Shown one piece after another: positions 11,490 to 25,164 of a stretch of DNA of 64,000 nucleotides. This DNA comes from Sipunculus nudus. Lineage: Eukaryota > Annelida > Sipuncula > Golfingiida > Sipunculidae. Positions within the stretch are counted from its first letter, which is position 1; each line of letters starts with the position of its first letter. Below the pieces are notes generated by a model that did no database searches, had not been told where the DNA came from, and saw only the letters and a list, made by a program, of their open reading frames with translations. The stretch spans positions 47,940,714-48,004,713 of the forward strand of contig CM049320.1 in NCBI GenBank assembly GCA_026874595.1. Reading direction: 5' to 3'. The translations under genes were made by a program, and so were the position numbers.

Positions 11490-11935
11490 TGCAATACAAA
11501 TATGTCTCTAAGGTTAAACAGGAACTTTATATGCATTTTACCTTCATTTATAATTTACATGATTACAGTTTTGTTTCATTTCAACCCATTGGTAAACAAC
11601 TGGCAATGCGGGTCGCTTGGCCGATAATTGTCAGTCCGCCAGGCTGCATGATAAAGGAGAGAGATTCTCAAAGAGCCCTGACATTCCTGACAGTAGTTAT
11701 CATCTAGCGTGTGAATTATAACTTATATACTTTATATATATAATATATTTTCTTTGGAACACGAACAAGTGGAATGTGTTTGCACCACGTTTTAACACTG
11801 TATATTTTAAAATCAATTAATTTATAGTTTGTACAAAATATGAACCAAGGAGGCCGTAAAATTTTTCTTAAAGGAGATGCCAGCGTAAAACATCAAACAA
11901 CAAATGTAATCCCACTAATAAACCATTTATATATG

Positions 11936-11968
<33 letters not shown>

Positions 11969-12128
11969 GGGGGGGGGGGGCTTGATATATAGTTTTTTTA
12001 TGGCTAATATGAAAATTAAGTTCTTGTATGGTCCAATTTAAGGGGGGGGGCATGTTATTTCAATTATAAATATACTGTGGTTGGCTTCATGTTCGCGAGT
12101 CTGAAATCCGAACAAAAAGGCAACCACA

Positions 12129-12183
<55 letters not shown>

Positions 12184-15100
12184 GAACTATTTGGTGTCAT
12201 TTTGTCCAGCATATTAATAATAAATAATATGTTCACCTTTGAATTTTTTTTTCATTTAAGTTGGAAAATGTTTAAATATGCAAATTAAAGAAGACATTTT
12301 GAAGCACCTTTCAACGGGAATTCGAGGATTTCCAGCTCCTCAACTGTTGTTATTTATGAGGTTAACGTGTGGCCAGCTTTAATTTTATATTTTTTTTTAA
12401 ACTTAGGAAATGAATTGAAAATTCCCAATGTTTAATCGTTGTTAAGTTGTAAATATCAATGAGGGAAAATGCGCACCTACTTTAAAACATTATCATAAAT
12501 TGTGAATTAACTTAATAATTTATTTGCAAGGGAATTATTGAAAAGATTCCCTTCCCTATTCCCATAGACCATAGAAAACGTTAATTTTGTTGTCCAATTC
12601 ATTTCATTCACTTTAGAACAGAATTCCTGGAATCAGATATACATATTATACAATTAAAGAATACATCGTGTCGTTTCTATACTTCCACACACTAAGTTAT
12701 TAACAGACAAACAGAAAGCAGATCTTATTCTGTAATATGCTAATATAATCATTAATAATTTCACTGCGTGTAAATCTGAGAGGAAGGGATCTCCAAACAA
12801 ACAACAAATAACACATCTGGGGGAAAACCTGACGTGCCAGATCATTAAACGAAGATGACAGGACATTAATTGGCGCCGGAGATCAATACTTTAATTTGGT
12901 GAAAAGGAATTGTTTAGGACCGGCAGGCCATGTGAACTTTGTTGCACAGAAAGGTAACTGGTTATCATCAGTTAAATATCTTTGGATGGTAACACAGTGC
13001 ATCATTTTAGGGAATTCAACTCAATGTTATTACTGTAGCAGAATATCTACGTTCATATATACGTCAGATGGTAGCGAAAAGCATCACAAGTTTGGCTTTA
13101 TTTCTGTCAAAAAATAGGAAATTACCATTTTCACACAGCTACTTCGCCCAAAACCGATTCGGCCAATGCAGATTGCAGACGCCGATTTGGTGCTTTCACA
13201 AGGCAAGTACACAAAAACTGTTTGGATCAAAGCCTGAGTGTCAAACATGTGCACGCGGCGTCATGACTCACATTCAGCGTTATCATATGAAACAATAGAT
13301 CACTTGCGTGAAGACTCTTAATTGGCCTATACGTACCGTGGTAGAAGGGTTTACGCTCGATTTTAACAAAACAGACTCGATTCACAATTTATTGCCGTTT
13401 AAGACCTCAATCCGTACTAAAAACGGTATCATTCCACATTAAAAACAGTTCGGCAAAAGCGGATTCAGATCACATTTGTTAGCAGCGTGAACGCTCAGTG
13501 CGGATCGAATGCGGATTAAAACCACTCGTATTTTCATTGTGAAAGTGGCAGTAAATATTTTAATGTGGATCTTAATGCTTCAAAGCAGCGAAGCTGGGAA
13601 TGCTTATACTGAAGTTCTATTTATGATAAAAAGGCAAAAGACGTAAGGACTTCACTGGAGTAACCAATATAACTGATGAAATGCGAGACAACTGCAGCTG
13701 GTCCCTAAATAAATTCTGAGCAATAGCTGAAATTCCTATTCTTGTGCCTTGGACTCTCAGGTAAATCTTAGATATATTCAGTCGTGAAACGTGTCTTGTA
13801 ATAAAATTAAAATAATTTTAATTATTGTTCTCAAGTTACAAACAGTTTATACAAATTAAAAATAATGACTGATTATTTGTGGACAATAATAGCAGTCATA
13901 TTAACACAAAAATGTCTATGTAATTGCTGCATTGATTGTAAGAGCAATAACTTAAAAACAATTATTTTTTTCTAGATTCAAGTCATAAATCGATCGTTGC
14001 CATGCAGCACCTGCAATCTATACCGCGTGTATTCCCGACTAGATGTATTTCCAAACGCCTTTCTTTGTTTAAATAGCAAGACCACGCGAAATTGAATCCA
14101 CACAAGTCCTTAAAAATTGCTACTAAGGTTTTTTACTTGTCGAAATCAATCAGTTGTAATCATACACCTATCACATCACCTACCAATGAAAGCTCATTTC
14201 AATGGCAACGTTTATATATACGGAAAAGTCGGACTGGTGTGAGATGTGTCCCATGCTCTTAATATCTCAGTCCATTCTGCAAGGAAACTTTTTTATTCAG
14301 GCTATGTCTTGTTTGATTAAAACAGTATATATTCTATTAACACACCAAAAATACTTCAAGTTCGAGAAATAGCCGGCGGCTGCCTTACAAAGATTGCTCT
14401 GTTTCTTGTGGGTGTTGGGTGAAATAAGAATGAAGAATGACTGACACTAATATTTTCTGAAATGCTACTTTACATGTATGACGTCACAAACACGAGCCAC
14501 TCATAACCTGATGTGAGTAAGCTTCACTTAAGCATAATATATAAAATTACCCTCAACATCTCCATGGTAATACAAAGTGTCGGTATCAATGAACGTTCAA
14601 TTCTTCGGACCATACAGCTGATACAAGAGATGCCAGAAACGTACACCATGCAGACCCCTTTACTCTTCAACAGCATACAGAAAAACGCTTCAATTGAGCT
14701 GATTGGAGAACTTTCATTTGTTATGAACGTAAATGAAGAGTGGTCACGAATGTGTCATACGTGACGTGGCGTCAGCTCATCAAATTATAGCAGAAAAATA
14801 ACAACAGGCATACCAATACATTTATCACACAAGTATATGAATGAAAATCCATAAAATCCATAGATTTAACAAAGATTTAGAGAAGTTTACCGCTCCCGGT
14901 GGTCTTTTTTTCAAATGGCGTCAACAAATTCTACCACTACCTATGTTTGATGTAAACTGAATTGACCAGTAAATGTTGCTCTGAGAATGGATTATCGTCG
15001 ATATTTTTACATAGAAGGTATATGACCCCTTTAGCGTACGTGGCCAACCTACGCGCGTGATTCAATTGACCTGTCGTCAATTTAATAAGAAATAAGTTAA

Positions 15101-16560
15101 TCGCTCTTTTTGTTGTCACTATTAGAATACAATATTAAGTCCTACGCCACCACCTAGACGCCATGTGCTGTTTCATTTGTTTTCATGTTTTAATATAGCA
15201 CCATAATGAACACGTTATCTATATAATTAATACACAGATGGGGTTTCTTCTCCACAGCGGGTTACCGGCTTCCGCTCTGATTTCCGTACACCTTATATAT
15301 TCCTCGGGTCTTTTTCCCAAACGCATTTCTCTGTGTGCTTTCTGGAACAGCATAGTTTGCCATTCCTTGCTGATTTTTAGGGGAGGTGTCCTGGAGAATT
15401 CTAGCACAAGTAATATTTAAAAAAAAAACCTCCAATAGCTCAGGATTAAATTTTGCGACAATCAGTCATTATAAAACTTTTATTTTACAGAACCATGGAT
15501 TTTTCTCGGGTGCATCTAGCACTGTATTGAAACACACATTTCATGTAATATGTTCCAGTATTTGATTGCCCCTGCAGGTAATCGGGCTGTAAAGCGTATT
15601 GAAATTGTTCAGAGCGTGTTTTTGTCTGTCGAGCCTGGCTGGAACTAATTCAAATTTCTGCATTAACCGCTGTGTGAACTCGAGGAGAGCTCGACACTGG
15701 TTCAATCTTCCTCAGTGTGTCACTGCGTAGTCGGCATGTACTGGAGGAACCACTCGTGTCAAACACAGTCAGGTAATACTAACAATGGATCTCTGTTTTT
15801 CAAACATCCCGCGGTCCTTTCACTTTACCGTACGTGAGCGACCCTCCGAAAAAAGTATGTGCTATGTTTGTTAGGCAAAATTATACCACCCAATTTCCTT
15901 CCTACGTTCACATTGAGTCCCTGCACGGGTTCGTTATTTTGGAAGAGTGGAGTTTCCTTTCACTGTTTGCTTGCAAAGTAAACAACCTCTAGGGCTTCTG
16001 CCTTGATTTTAACAAGAAAAAAGTGATGGATCGGAGGAGTTTCATTTTATTACACTTTAAGAATATAATGTTTTGAATACTCGCTGAAAATGTGCTATGC
16101 TTGAAGTTTTATTAAATATGCAGACATAATTTTATACTCACGGGGATTGTAATGGAAAACAATTTGCATAACGCTTGAGTTCGTTGGAAATAATAATTTA
16201 AAAGATTGCTAAACCCTATATGGATTTAACATGGTTAAATATTCAAAAGTCTGACAAAAATCATGAAAAATAAAGAACTTCGGATTATCTTTGCCAGGCC
16301 TAATTACGTGACAAACTAATTATGTTAATAAACATAAAAAAACATATAATTCTTTTCATGTAAGGAAATCTATTACTTTACGTTTCGCACAAGTCAGTTG
16401 TCAGTCTGAAATTTCAATAGCAACTTTTTTTAAAATCTTTTATTTTCAGGTGATTTGAAGCTTATGCTCGAGTACATGCCACACACCGTGTTTACGTTAC
16501 GTGTCTGCTGGGTTTCAGGAGGAAAAGTGCATTAATACCTCATACTATTACAACAGGACA
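11490..16560. other. No gene recognised; AT-rich non-coding
   Basis: Upstream of gene 1. It holds short (TA)n and G-run tracts near 11934-11980, a (TA)n tract at 12131-12181 and a small foldback (listed separately). Open frames here are short, lack recognisable motifs and are not flanked by convincing splice sites. Confidence 0.6.
12069..12136. repeat. Small inverted repeat (foldback)
   Basis: ATATACTGTGGTTG at the left pairs with CAACCACAGTATAT at the right across a spacer of about 40 bp, next to a (TA)n tract. Could be a solo mini-MITE inserted at TA. Non-coding. Confidence 0.6.
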
Positions 16561-16564
16561 TTAT

Positions 16565-16566
<2 letters not shown>

Positions 16567-16619
<53 letters not shown>

Positions 16620-16630
16620 GTGTGTGTGTT
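16567..16630. repeat. (TA)n followed by (TG)n microsatellite
   Basis: About 48 bp of alternating AT/TA then TGTGTGTGTG. Other isolated TA tracts lie at 19629-19660, 30943-30995, 39606-39681, 43279-43340, 43388-43428 and 61169-61197. Confidence 0.9.
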
Positions 16631-17079
16631 GTAAGTTTCCTTATAAAATAAAGAAACCACGATAAACAATTATGCTGACCTTTATAATAATCACATGTAT
16701 TTTACTTGTAACAAAAGTGTTATTATAATTGTCTAGAAGAAGAGCCGGTCTCGTTGACACGGCAAGTTCGTATTTACGTTAAGTTCGTGAGAGTGAGATA
16801 TCATACCAGAAAAGCTTCTGTAATTACAGGAATCAAAGTAACAATACGTTATTAAATTATATGTGTGGCTCGTCGTAATATTCAGTTACATGGGAATAAT
16901 ACTTAGACTAACAGGAGGTTAAGCCGAACAAAGAGGACAGCTGTCCGACCTACAGAGAACACAGTATAATGGTCACGTACAAAAACATTGAAATCGTTAA
17001 TGAAAAGATGTGAGAAAAAATGTTTTGCCGAAACAGATATACTGGTGAATGTAAAACAGATAACCATGGCCTTTTTTTC

Positions 17080-18270
17080 TTTATCAGATGTTCGGTTCGT
17101 CAAAGACATGTCTGTTAATCAGTGAGTCTGGACCATGTTGGATGTAACTGTTAATCACTAGGACTGGTAATAACGTGAGAGCCGTGTGTCCTGTGCCGGT
17201 GTACGCTGACATGGTACACCTTACGGTACCGTTCGCCCACCACTGCCAGCAGGTACTCGTGGTATCCATCGTGCCAGGAGTGTGTGTATGAGGTCTAATG
17301 GCAAAATAATGGCATGTTAAATTGGTACGTTTGTACTGACTGATATCAAGTTTGAAGATGTACACACGCCTTGCACGCTTTCCTTGGACAATATAATGCC
17401 AGCTGGTCGCTTGGTGTAGTCAATGGCACAATAAAGGTTGGGACATTTAACGTTGTAGAGAATTGACTTACCTGACGGTCAGTTTACTCCGCCTGATTTC
17501 CTTTGTCACTGTCTTGCTGTGCCTGTATGCACCAGATATTACACAACGCGCTGAACCTCCTCTTGCGTCACTGTGCAGATATTCTCAGGTATCTCTATAT
17601 CCGTCGGCGATAGCAGGATCTTATTTTGAAAACCTCGATCTTCATCCAGGGAGAACGAAAATCAGCCCTTGTACGCTCGGCTGTTATGTATTTTTAATAA
17701 ATAATTCAGACAGATTGACACCATCTGGTGTTTCTGTCTAGTTCAGTGACGAGGAATGGCCACCCGGCATACCTCTGTTTACACCCCACGCCCCCAGACC
17801 TTACTATATACATGTATAAGCCGCCAGCAATTACGTGACTATCTCGTCCCAAGAAGAACCATTGTAGTATGGTCTCAACGCGTTCAGCTTAGTCCATGCC
17901 ACGTAAATTTTAAGTTTACAATGAAGAAAGTTCACACAAAACCTGTAAAGCAAAAATACTTGATACTTTTTTTTATATTTTTCAAGTATGGCATCCATCC
18001 AGAATAAGCCTGTTTTATTCCGTCAGTTTATAATAAAAAGGTTTCCGACTGTCAGTCGACAGAGGCCGTTCCTTGTTACCTTGGCCTTCCTAAGTAGCGT
18101 CCCGGCATGAACGTGTAGAAGACGACACCCTGACAAGGTAAACATGGCTGTGAGGGCAGCCCCCGCAGCGGGACGCACTGTGTAAACTAAGTCAATGTAC
18201 AGGTGAATGTAGGTACGGAGCTCGTCAGTCAGGCGTGACCAATCAGTCAGTCAGCGTTATGCATGTACCG
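17080..18270 (-). other. Coding-like patches of unknown identity
   Basis: On the minus strand 17472-17522 has an acceptor (GCATACAG), a strong donor (CAG|GTAAGT) and one open frame (KTVTKEIRRSKLTV). Around 17155-17290 a frame reads GYHEYLLAVVGERYRKVYHV before a stop, and around 18063-18240 the DNA is more GC-rich with frames such as ELRTYIHLYIDLVYTV. I could not join these in phase or recognise a family. They may be exons of a minus-strand gene, or chance. Confidence 0.25.
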
Positions 18271-18299
18271 GAGAATGCTGCAGCCTATCATACCTGGAC

Positions 18300-19626
18300 A
18301 ACTTATAGGTGTGGTGTAAAAATGCCGCTCCCAAAACCCGGTTTCACATAAAACCATACCGGGTCACACCTGGAGGGACTGCGGGTCTGTCTGTCCTCGA
18401 GTTGTCATGCTGTAAGAACCACGTGGCCACGTCCCGTCTGTTACAGGCATATATATATATTGAGTATGAGCAACACCCTGACTGTTGATACTGACTGGAT
18501 TTGTTTTATGCCTGGGCAGAAGGCATGATTTTCATGCAAATCGCCAAATAAATATTTTTTATACCCAACTTGGAGTAAATTGCAACAAAAATGTTTTGCC
18601 TCGATGGATGGGTATCCGTAACGAACACAACATGTTTCAAGGAATCTCGGGAAGAAATGTACGTTACTCTCTAATAACGATATCGGATTTTCATATACGA
18701 CAAAGGAAAACGTGGATTAGGAGAACAAGTTTTCAAAACGTTCATTTTTAAGCAGATGTTTTCCCGCATTGACATGATTGGCTTGCTGGCGAGTTTGGTT
18801 TTAAATTGAAATTCTAAAATTTACTGACGCCGTCCAAAGCATTTAAACTGTTAAGGCTTTTGAAGGATTTAGTAATCAGTAACTGGCTAATTATTATACA
18901 CTAGATGCACCCGTGGAAAATCCACTTTTCTATATGATAAATAGTTTTGAAATAAGCTTGTCGGGACTGAATGTCACATATTTTATCCTGTGCTTTTCGC
19001 AGAGCCTGTTGTTCATGATATAAATATCACTTGTGCTAGGATTCTCCAGGAAACCCCCTCACCTTAAAAAAAGTCAGCAAGAATGGCAAGTTATAACATG
19101 CAAGAAACCAGACAAAGATGTAGACTTGAGGCATATATAGGGTATACGACTGTTGCGTGAGAATGTTTTTTCTTCCGATAGACAACAATGGCACGACATC
19201 TTTGCCGAAGTGATGGCGATTCTACACTGTGAAAATAAATGGAAGAAATTACATGATTGTATATAGAAAAGTGAAAGTTTATGAAAGATAATTTGTATAA
19301 ATTGAAATTCAATGAACATAACGAAAAACGATGTTTTAGTTGATGGAAGTCTTAGGTATGATAACAAACACTGTCGTTAAATGGTCTTGCATGCGAAAAT
19401 GCAACTAAATGATGCCATCCCGGAAAGCAGGCTCAGGCAAATAGACTTCTACAGTGTTAGATGCTTTCCCTGAGCTTTGTGAATTGTCATCAGGTTGATC
19501 GGAAACTGATGATGCTTCCAGATAAACGGCAGGTTTACATTTTTCGGTGCAAGTCCATGGCAAGCAAATAACTTTAGCCTTGGTTCGTTGCTTTGTGTTA
19601 ACGCAATAAGGTAAACCAGGATCAAC

Positions 19627-19660
<34 letters not shown>

Positions 19661-20900
19661 ATATACAATTATGACAAAAGATTTATTCCTTTGTCCAGAT
19701 GTAGAAGCCGCCCATTCGTATATGCATTTGTCCTACCCCTCGCCAGGTGAAACCGGGTCACTAAAGTGCGACAGACTTTTTACGTCAAAGTGTACACTTT
19801 AACACATGGCTGATAAGGTGGAGGTTTTAAGGGTCCGACTGCAGAATCTAGTTTGTTAATAGAAAAACCATCAGTTTAAAGATGTACTGGTCATATATTT
19901 TCATGCTTCAAATTTCCTGGAGTTTGCGATTCCAAAAGATAATATGTGTTTACCCCCCCCCCCCCCGGGAATTGCGTTTAAGTTGTATGACTTTGACCAA
20001 CCTCTTTCTTAACAACCCATAAATTGATGAATTATATTGAAACCATAGTTATAATGGAAAGATATTTATGAGTCTATAGAAATCAACATACTTGTAAACC
20101 CATAAAAAGTCAAACGTGTAACTGGTCGTGGTGTTAACCCAACTGAAAAGCCCTTGCATTGAAAGCGGAATTATGTGGTCCTTGTTTTGGATTAAAATAT
20201 TTACTTCCTGTTTTAGGGAGCATTTGGATCAATGGGGATTAGTGGACCTGTGATCGCGAATTGCACAATACGCTTTGTGGCCAGTGAGCTCGATAAGCAG
20301 GAAAATCCCCAAGGCGCCACCTGATAAAAAAGTGACAGGCTTGGGGGACCTAAAAGCATAATGAAATAGGACCCTTTGGGGAAATATGAAAATTATTAAT
20401 TATGCAGCTTAATAGGGCATAAAATAAAAAAACTTGTCCTAGAAGACGTGTGCCGAATTTCAAAGGCCAACTCAGAACTCTGTAAAATAGGTAGTTAATT
20501 TCCACATTTGTTTTCTTCTGGATAACTTTTAAAGATTTAAATCTATAAGTTTCCCCTTCTTTCACAATTCTTCTTCAATAATCTATTTATCCAATTTAAA
20601 TTTAGTGCATCAATTTTTGACGGAAGATGGATCATCTTAAGACCCTCTTCGTAGGGTGCTAATAATGAACTACCTTTTTATTTATCTATTTATTAGACCA
20701 TAACAAATTATACATTTTTATTAACTCTCTTATGTAGTGTGGTGTAGAGGATGGTAAGAATGATAATAGGTACGTAATCCGGGAAAGCGCATGATATTTT
20801 AAAATAGTTCTTTCACCAACAAGTGTCATATATCGGGACGACCAGGTTTGCATTCCATTTTTAATTGTTTCCAATTTAGAAGGTAATTGTCAGGTATTAA
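18300..20900. other. No gene recognised
   Basis: AT-rich sequence with a (TA)n tract at 19629-19660, a C-run near 19953-19966 and only short frames without motifs. Confidence 0.5.
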
Positions 20901-20979
20901 TTTATACAGAGAGTATCTAAATAAAATACCTTAGATGTTTAGTGGCCCTTCAGTTCACTGAAGGCCTTGTTTAGTTTCC

Positions 20980-22330
20980 GTAATGGTTTGTGTTTTAATT
21001 AAAGGCATGACTGCAGTTTTATTCAGGTTCACTTTGAGACCAGATTTACTCTACAACTGTTGCATGATTTTTACACATTATAAGATACTGTCCTTATCTG
21101 AAAACAAAAGTACAGTATCATCTGCATACTGCAATATTTTATAATGGTATTTATCTTTCTTAATCTCTTTTATTATATTTTCTTCTTTTATTCTCCTTGC
21201 CAATATTTCTGCACAGATAACAAAAATATAAGGGGACAGGGAACAACCCTGAGTCACACCTTGAAACCCTGAAAAACTGTGAACACCATCCGTTATTAAT
21301 AATCAAGTTTGTCCTCCTTGATACGTGATTTTAATCTAGTTAATAATATTTTCTCCAAAACCATAATAATCTTAACATTTCCACATGAAGGGCCATTCTA
21401 AGTAGTCGAATGCTTTTTCAATATCTACTGTAGTTTAATATCCTTCTAAGTTATATTCAACTACACTGTTAATTACTAATATGATTTTATTTATATTCTC
21501 TCCTATATGTATGCCTTTTATAAAACCTGTTGATCACCATTTATTTACTTTATTAAAATGGTTTTTATTCGTTGTGCTAAACATTTTGAAATAAATTTGT
21601 AGTCTGTGTAAAATAAAGTTATCGGTCTCCAATTTTCATTTCAAGAGGTGATTTATTTATTTTTTTTTTGTAATAAACTAATAACACCTTGTCCTTGTGA
21701 TATACTAACATCTGTTGTACAGGATATGAGTGGTTGTAAGTCATGCAAAAATGTCTGTTCAAATTCCACTGGAATACCATCTAAGCCTGGTGTCTTATCA
21801 TTAGAAAATGATTTATAAGTTTGCAAAAAAATTCATTTATATTTGTATCACAAAAATTTCTCTCCTATTCTGTAAGTTTTTCAGTTCTTTAAAGGTCTGG
21901 GAAGAAAAGTTTTTAGGTTGTTCCTGATGTGTAAATCTTGATGCTTACAGATATATAGTAATCCTTTTCTGCAGCTAAAGTATTCTAACATAAGATATTC
22001 TAGTTCAGTTTGGATTCAAGCTAAGTTACTTTAGTTGTTTGAATTTTGCAGAGATTTAAGTTTCTTTTCTAATGTTGTGATCTTACTCCTTTTATTTCTT
22101 TAGTGTTTTTTACTAAATGCAATGGTAATATTCTTTTTAATTACATCCCACATTAAAACAGGGTTTCTCTCTTTGTTTTCTTCTTGCGCAGATTTAATGG
22201 TTGTTTTAATTAGATCATTATATTCTTGATTCTTTTATAAAGAGCAGTTTAGTTTCCAGTATCCTGGACCTCTATCATAAATTGACATATTAAGTCCAAG
22301 AGATAAACTTAGATGATGAGTTTTATGATT
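20980..22330 (-). pseudogene. Decayed L1-like LINE reverse transcriptase fragment, copy 1
   Basis: On the minus strand broken frames read in order: TIKSAQEENKERNPVLMWD, DKTPGLDGIPVEF, NWRPITLFYTDYKF, VDIEKAFDYLEW, then INNGWCSQFF and a RQGCSLSPYIF-like stretch, with many stops and frameshifts. This is the domain order of L1/Tx1-type reverse transcriptases. No intact enzyme remains. A second copy lies at 29024-30120. Confidence 0.8.
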
Positions 22331-22499
22331 AGTTTTGCGTGTACTTGTAACATTATGTGTGTGTTTCAAAGACAGAAATTTAATTTAAATTGGACCAATT
22401 TCCTAAATAAATAATTTTTACAAATTTTTTTATCCAAAACATTTAAACTTGCTTAAATTAAAGATGCATTAAATATGAAATTGTAGATGTTACTTTAAA

Positions 22500-22975
22500 G
22501 CCACCACGGATTTATAAATATCTGAATATATATAGACGATTGTGACTGGTCGTCTGTATACTTAATACCAAAACAGGTATTTACAGATGTGAAAACTCAG
22601 AATTTTCAATTAAGATGATTACAGAATATTCTTGTCAGTAATTATTGGTCGCAAAAATGGAAGCTTAACGAAGATAATAAATGTTCATTCTGTAAATTTG
22701 CCACTGAGGACATACCTCATGATCATCTGTTCTGAGAATGTAACATAATAAAAACATCCAAAGATCTTTAGAAAAATGGAGTCAAAATAAATTGAGGTTT
22801 GATCACTTTAACATATGAAAAAAGTATTCCTAACATACTTGAAATTGTTGGGAGATGTGTATTGTAAGAAATTGTACAGGTGGTTAAATATAAATTTATG
22901 TACGTCATAACAGAGCTAAGTACAGAACTGACAAGCTTTGTAGTTTTTTTTGTTGTTGAATAAAAGTTTGTTTAA
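22500..22975 (+). pseudogene. LINE ORF2 C-terminal fragment with zinc-knuckle-like motif, copy 1
   Basis: Plus-strand frame with KLNEDNKCSFCKFATED and HDHLF, the CxxC...H...C pattern found near the end of many L1-like ORF2 proteins, followed by an A-rich tail near 22970. It is in the opposite orientation to the adjacent reverse-transcriptase piece, so the two are separate insertions or an inversion. Copy 2 lies at about 30300-30780. Confidence 0.65.
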
Positions 22976-23247
22976 AAGGAAAAACAAAACAAAACTATTC
23001 TGACAGAATCGTCAATAATATTGATTTAAACACTATAAGTATGTTTTTAAATATACACTGAAATATACACTATATAGGTATAGCGGCCATAGCTGAGATT
23101 AATTTTGTGCTTATTCTTTTGAGAAAATGTTAACATCTCGGTATAAAAAAAAGCAATATATATATATATAATTATTTATAAAATAATAAGTTAATCACTT
23201 TCTCTTTTTGGGTTCTTCTATTTATTCATTTCGTTCTATGTTTAGTG

Positions 23248-25150
23248 CTCCAGACTACCCATGCATCAAATGCCGTGAGGAAGTGGTGACACGTCAACGG
23301 GCACTGCAATGCGAGGACTGCAGTATAGGTGGCAACACAAAACATGCGGTACAGGGGTTACGCAGACGCATCACAGACACGTTATAAAAAGGATAAACTG
23401 GATATCGATTGGAAATGCATCGACTTCAAAGAAGAACCAGTGATACCATATTCTACAACTGCCATAGTTCCTATGTCAGTGAGTTCTCCTCACCAACCAG
23501 CGGCTGCTCTTAATCGGAAAAATACAGTACATGCATCAGAGTCACCTGCCTCCGCTATCCCACTGTCGTCAATTTCGTCAACAGCTCTTGAATTTCAAGA
23601 ACCTCCATCCGTCATAAGCTTTGAAGATTTATCGCCTCTATCATCAACAGCACTTGATAACATACATTCGCTGGATTCCATTAGTTTCCCTAAGTTATTG
23701 CAGCCAGCAGCATCTCAAGCCGCAACACAGTTATACAGTACTTCACCAGACTTGTCTGAATCAGATAGACAATCGCTTTTGAGTACTTCTCTTGGCTCAC
23801 CAGAAACACAGATAGAAAGACAGCCGGGTTTGAGCACTCCGCAGGACACACCAGATTTCGAAACACAAGAGGGTACGAGTACATGCAAAGGGTCACCTGA
23901 TTCAGAAAGACTACCAGTTACGCGGGTATTGTCATTTGAGGAACATGTAGACTTTAAGACGATCACAAGTCCTTTACATCAACCGTGGAAACAGATTTAG
24001 TGCCTGAATTCGAGATAGTGGTTGGTGCATCAAATAGAATTAGTGATCTGTTTGTCGAGGGGACAAGGCATACTTTTGTCAGAGATGGCAAAACAGGGAA
24101 AAATGGACGACAAATGTGGATGTGTAGCGTCAGAAACAAACGCATATGTTGTACTGCTTCTAAACTACAGGACGGAGATGAATTCAGGATGAGGACCACA
24201 GCCCCACAAATGCAATGCGAAAGATTGTGCTAATGTTATTGCTAAGGTGAAGGCCCAGCTGCATGAAGAGGGGGAAAAGCTTTCTTCTGCTTCAGGCTCA
24301 ACGTTGGTGAAGGAGGCCATACAGGCCCATTTACCCACTGACGCTCCAGCATCATCACTACCATCCATGGATGATTTGTGAGGGCAGTCAACAGAAACCG
24401 TCAGAAGAGCCAACCAAAACATCCAAAGAACTTGGACTTCCAATGGATGGACGAAGCGGTGCCAGCGGACTTTATCCAGGGTGACGTAAGAGTGGGTGCA
24501 GCAAGACATATTTTGTTGTACACAACATTTCTCTCCACACGTTTGGTGCAGGCAAGAACATGGTATGTAGACTCAACGTTCAAGGCCATTCAAGCACCAT
24601 TCAGGCAATTATGGACACTTCATGTGTTTATAAAACAGGATGACTGCATGAAACAAGTTCCGCTCTTTTTTTTTTTGCCGTCATATCCCGGTGCCTGAAG
24701 GATGACTATGTCAAAGTGGCAGAGTTCCTTAAAGAGAAGCTTCCAGCCACAGTACTCCTTACAGAAGTAGTCATGGATTTTGAAGCGGATGAGTGGGGTG
24801 CGTTTAGGAGAGTGTTCCCGGAGACTACTATGCGTCGCTGTAGTTTCCACTGGGGTCAGACTGTTTGGCGGAAGATTAAAAAGCTGGTCCTCTCACCGAC
24901 ATTCCGATAGAAAAGAAACATCGCCAAATCCTTAAAGGAATTAATGTGTTTACGTTTCCTGTTAAAGAACAGATAAAAACGACGTTTCAAGATCTCCTTG
25001 ATCTGCTAACTACAAATCATCCCGAAGCACTACATCAACTGCTTCAGTACTTCGATAGCAAATCTGACGGCATAATTCTTAAGCTACTTCTTTTCGTTTG
25101 CAAGGACTTCGTTTCTAACCGGGCTATTCTTGAACCGCATCATAATGTGC
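23248..25150 (+). pseudogene. MULE-type transposase pseudogene, copy 1 (PHD-like Cys motif, FLYWCH, MULE domain)
   Basis: Broken plus-strand frames in order: CIKCREEVVTRQRALQCEDC and WQHKTCGTGV (a Cys/His finger, 23260-23370); a Ser/Thr/Pro-rich linker (to about 23960); EFEIVVGASNRISDLFVEGT, HTFVRDGKTGKNGRQMWMCS and RNKRICC (FLYWCH-like, 24003-24150); then EAVPADFIQGDVRVGAARH, TWYVDSTFKAI, MKQVPLF, VVMDFEADEWGAFRRVFP and CSFHWGQTVWRKI (MULE transposase core, 24440-24880, with the expected Asp of YVDSTFK and of MDFE and the C/H motif). At least four frameshifts or stops disrupt it, including a stop at 23998 and a TGA at 24379. It is closely similar to copy 2 at 31.0-32.8 kb. Domesticated paralogues of such proteins exist in marine invertebrates, but this copy looks dead. 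Confidence 0.82.
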
Positions 25151-25164
25151 CGTGGTTTTGTTCC

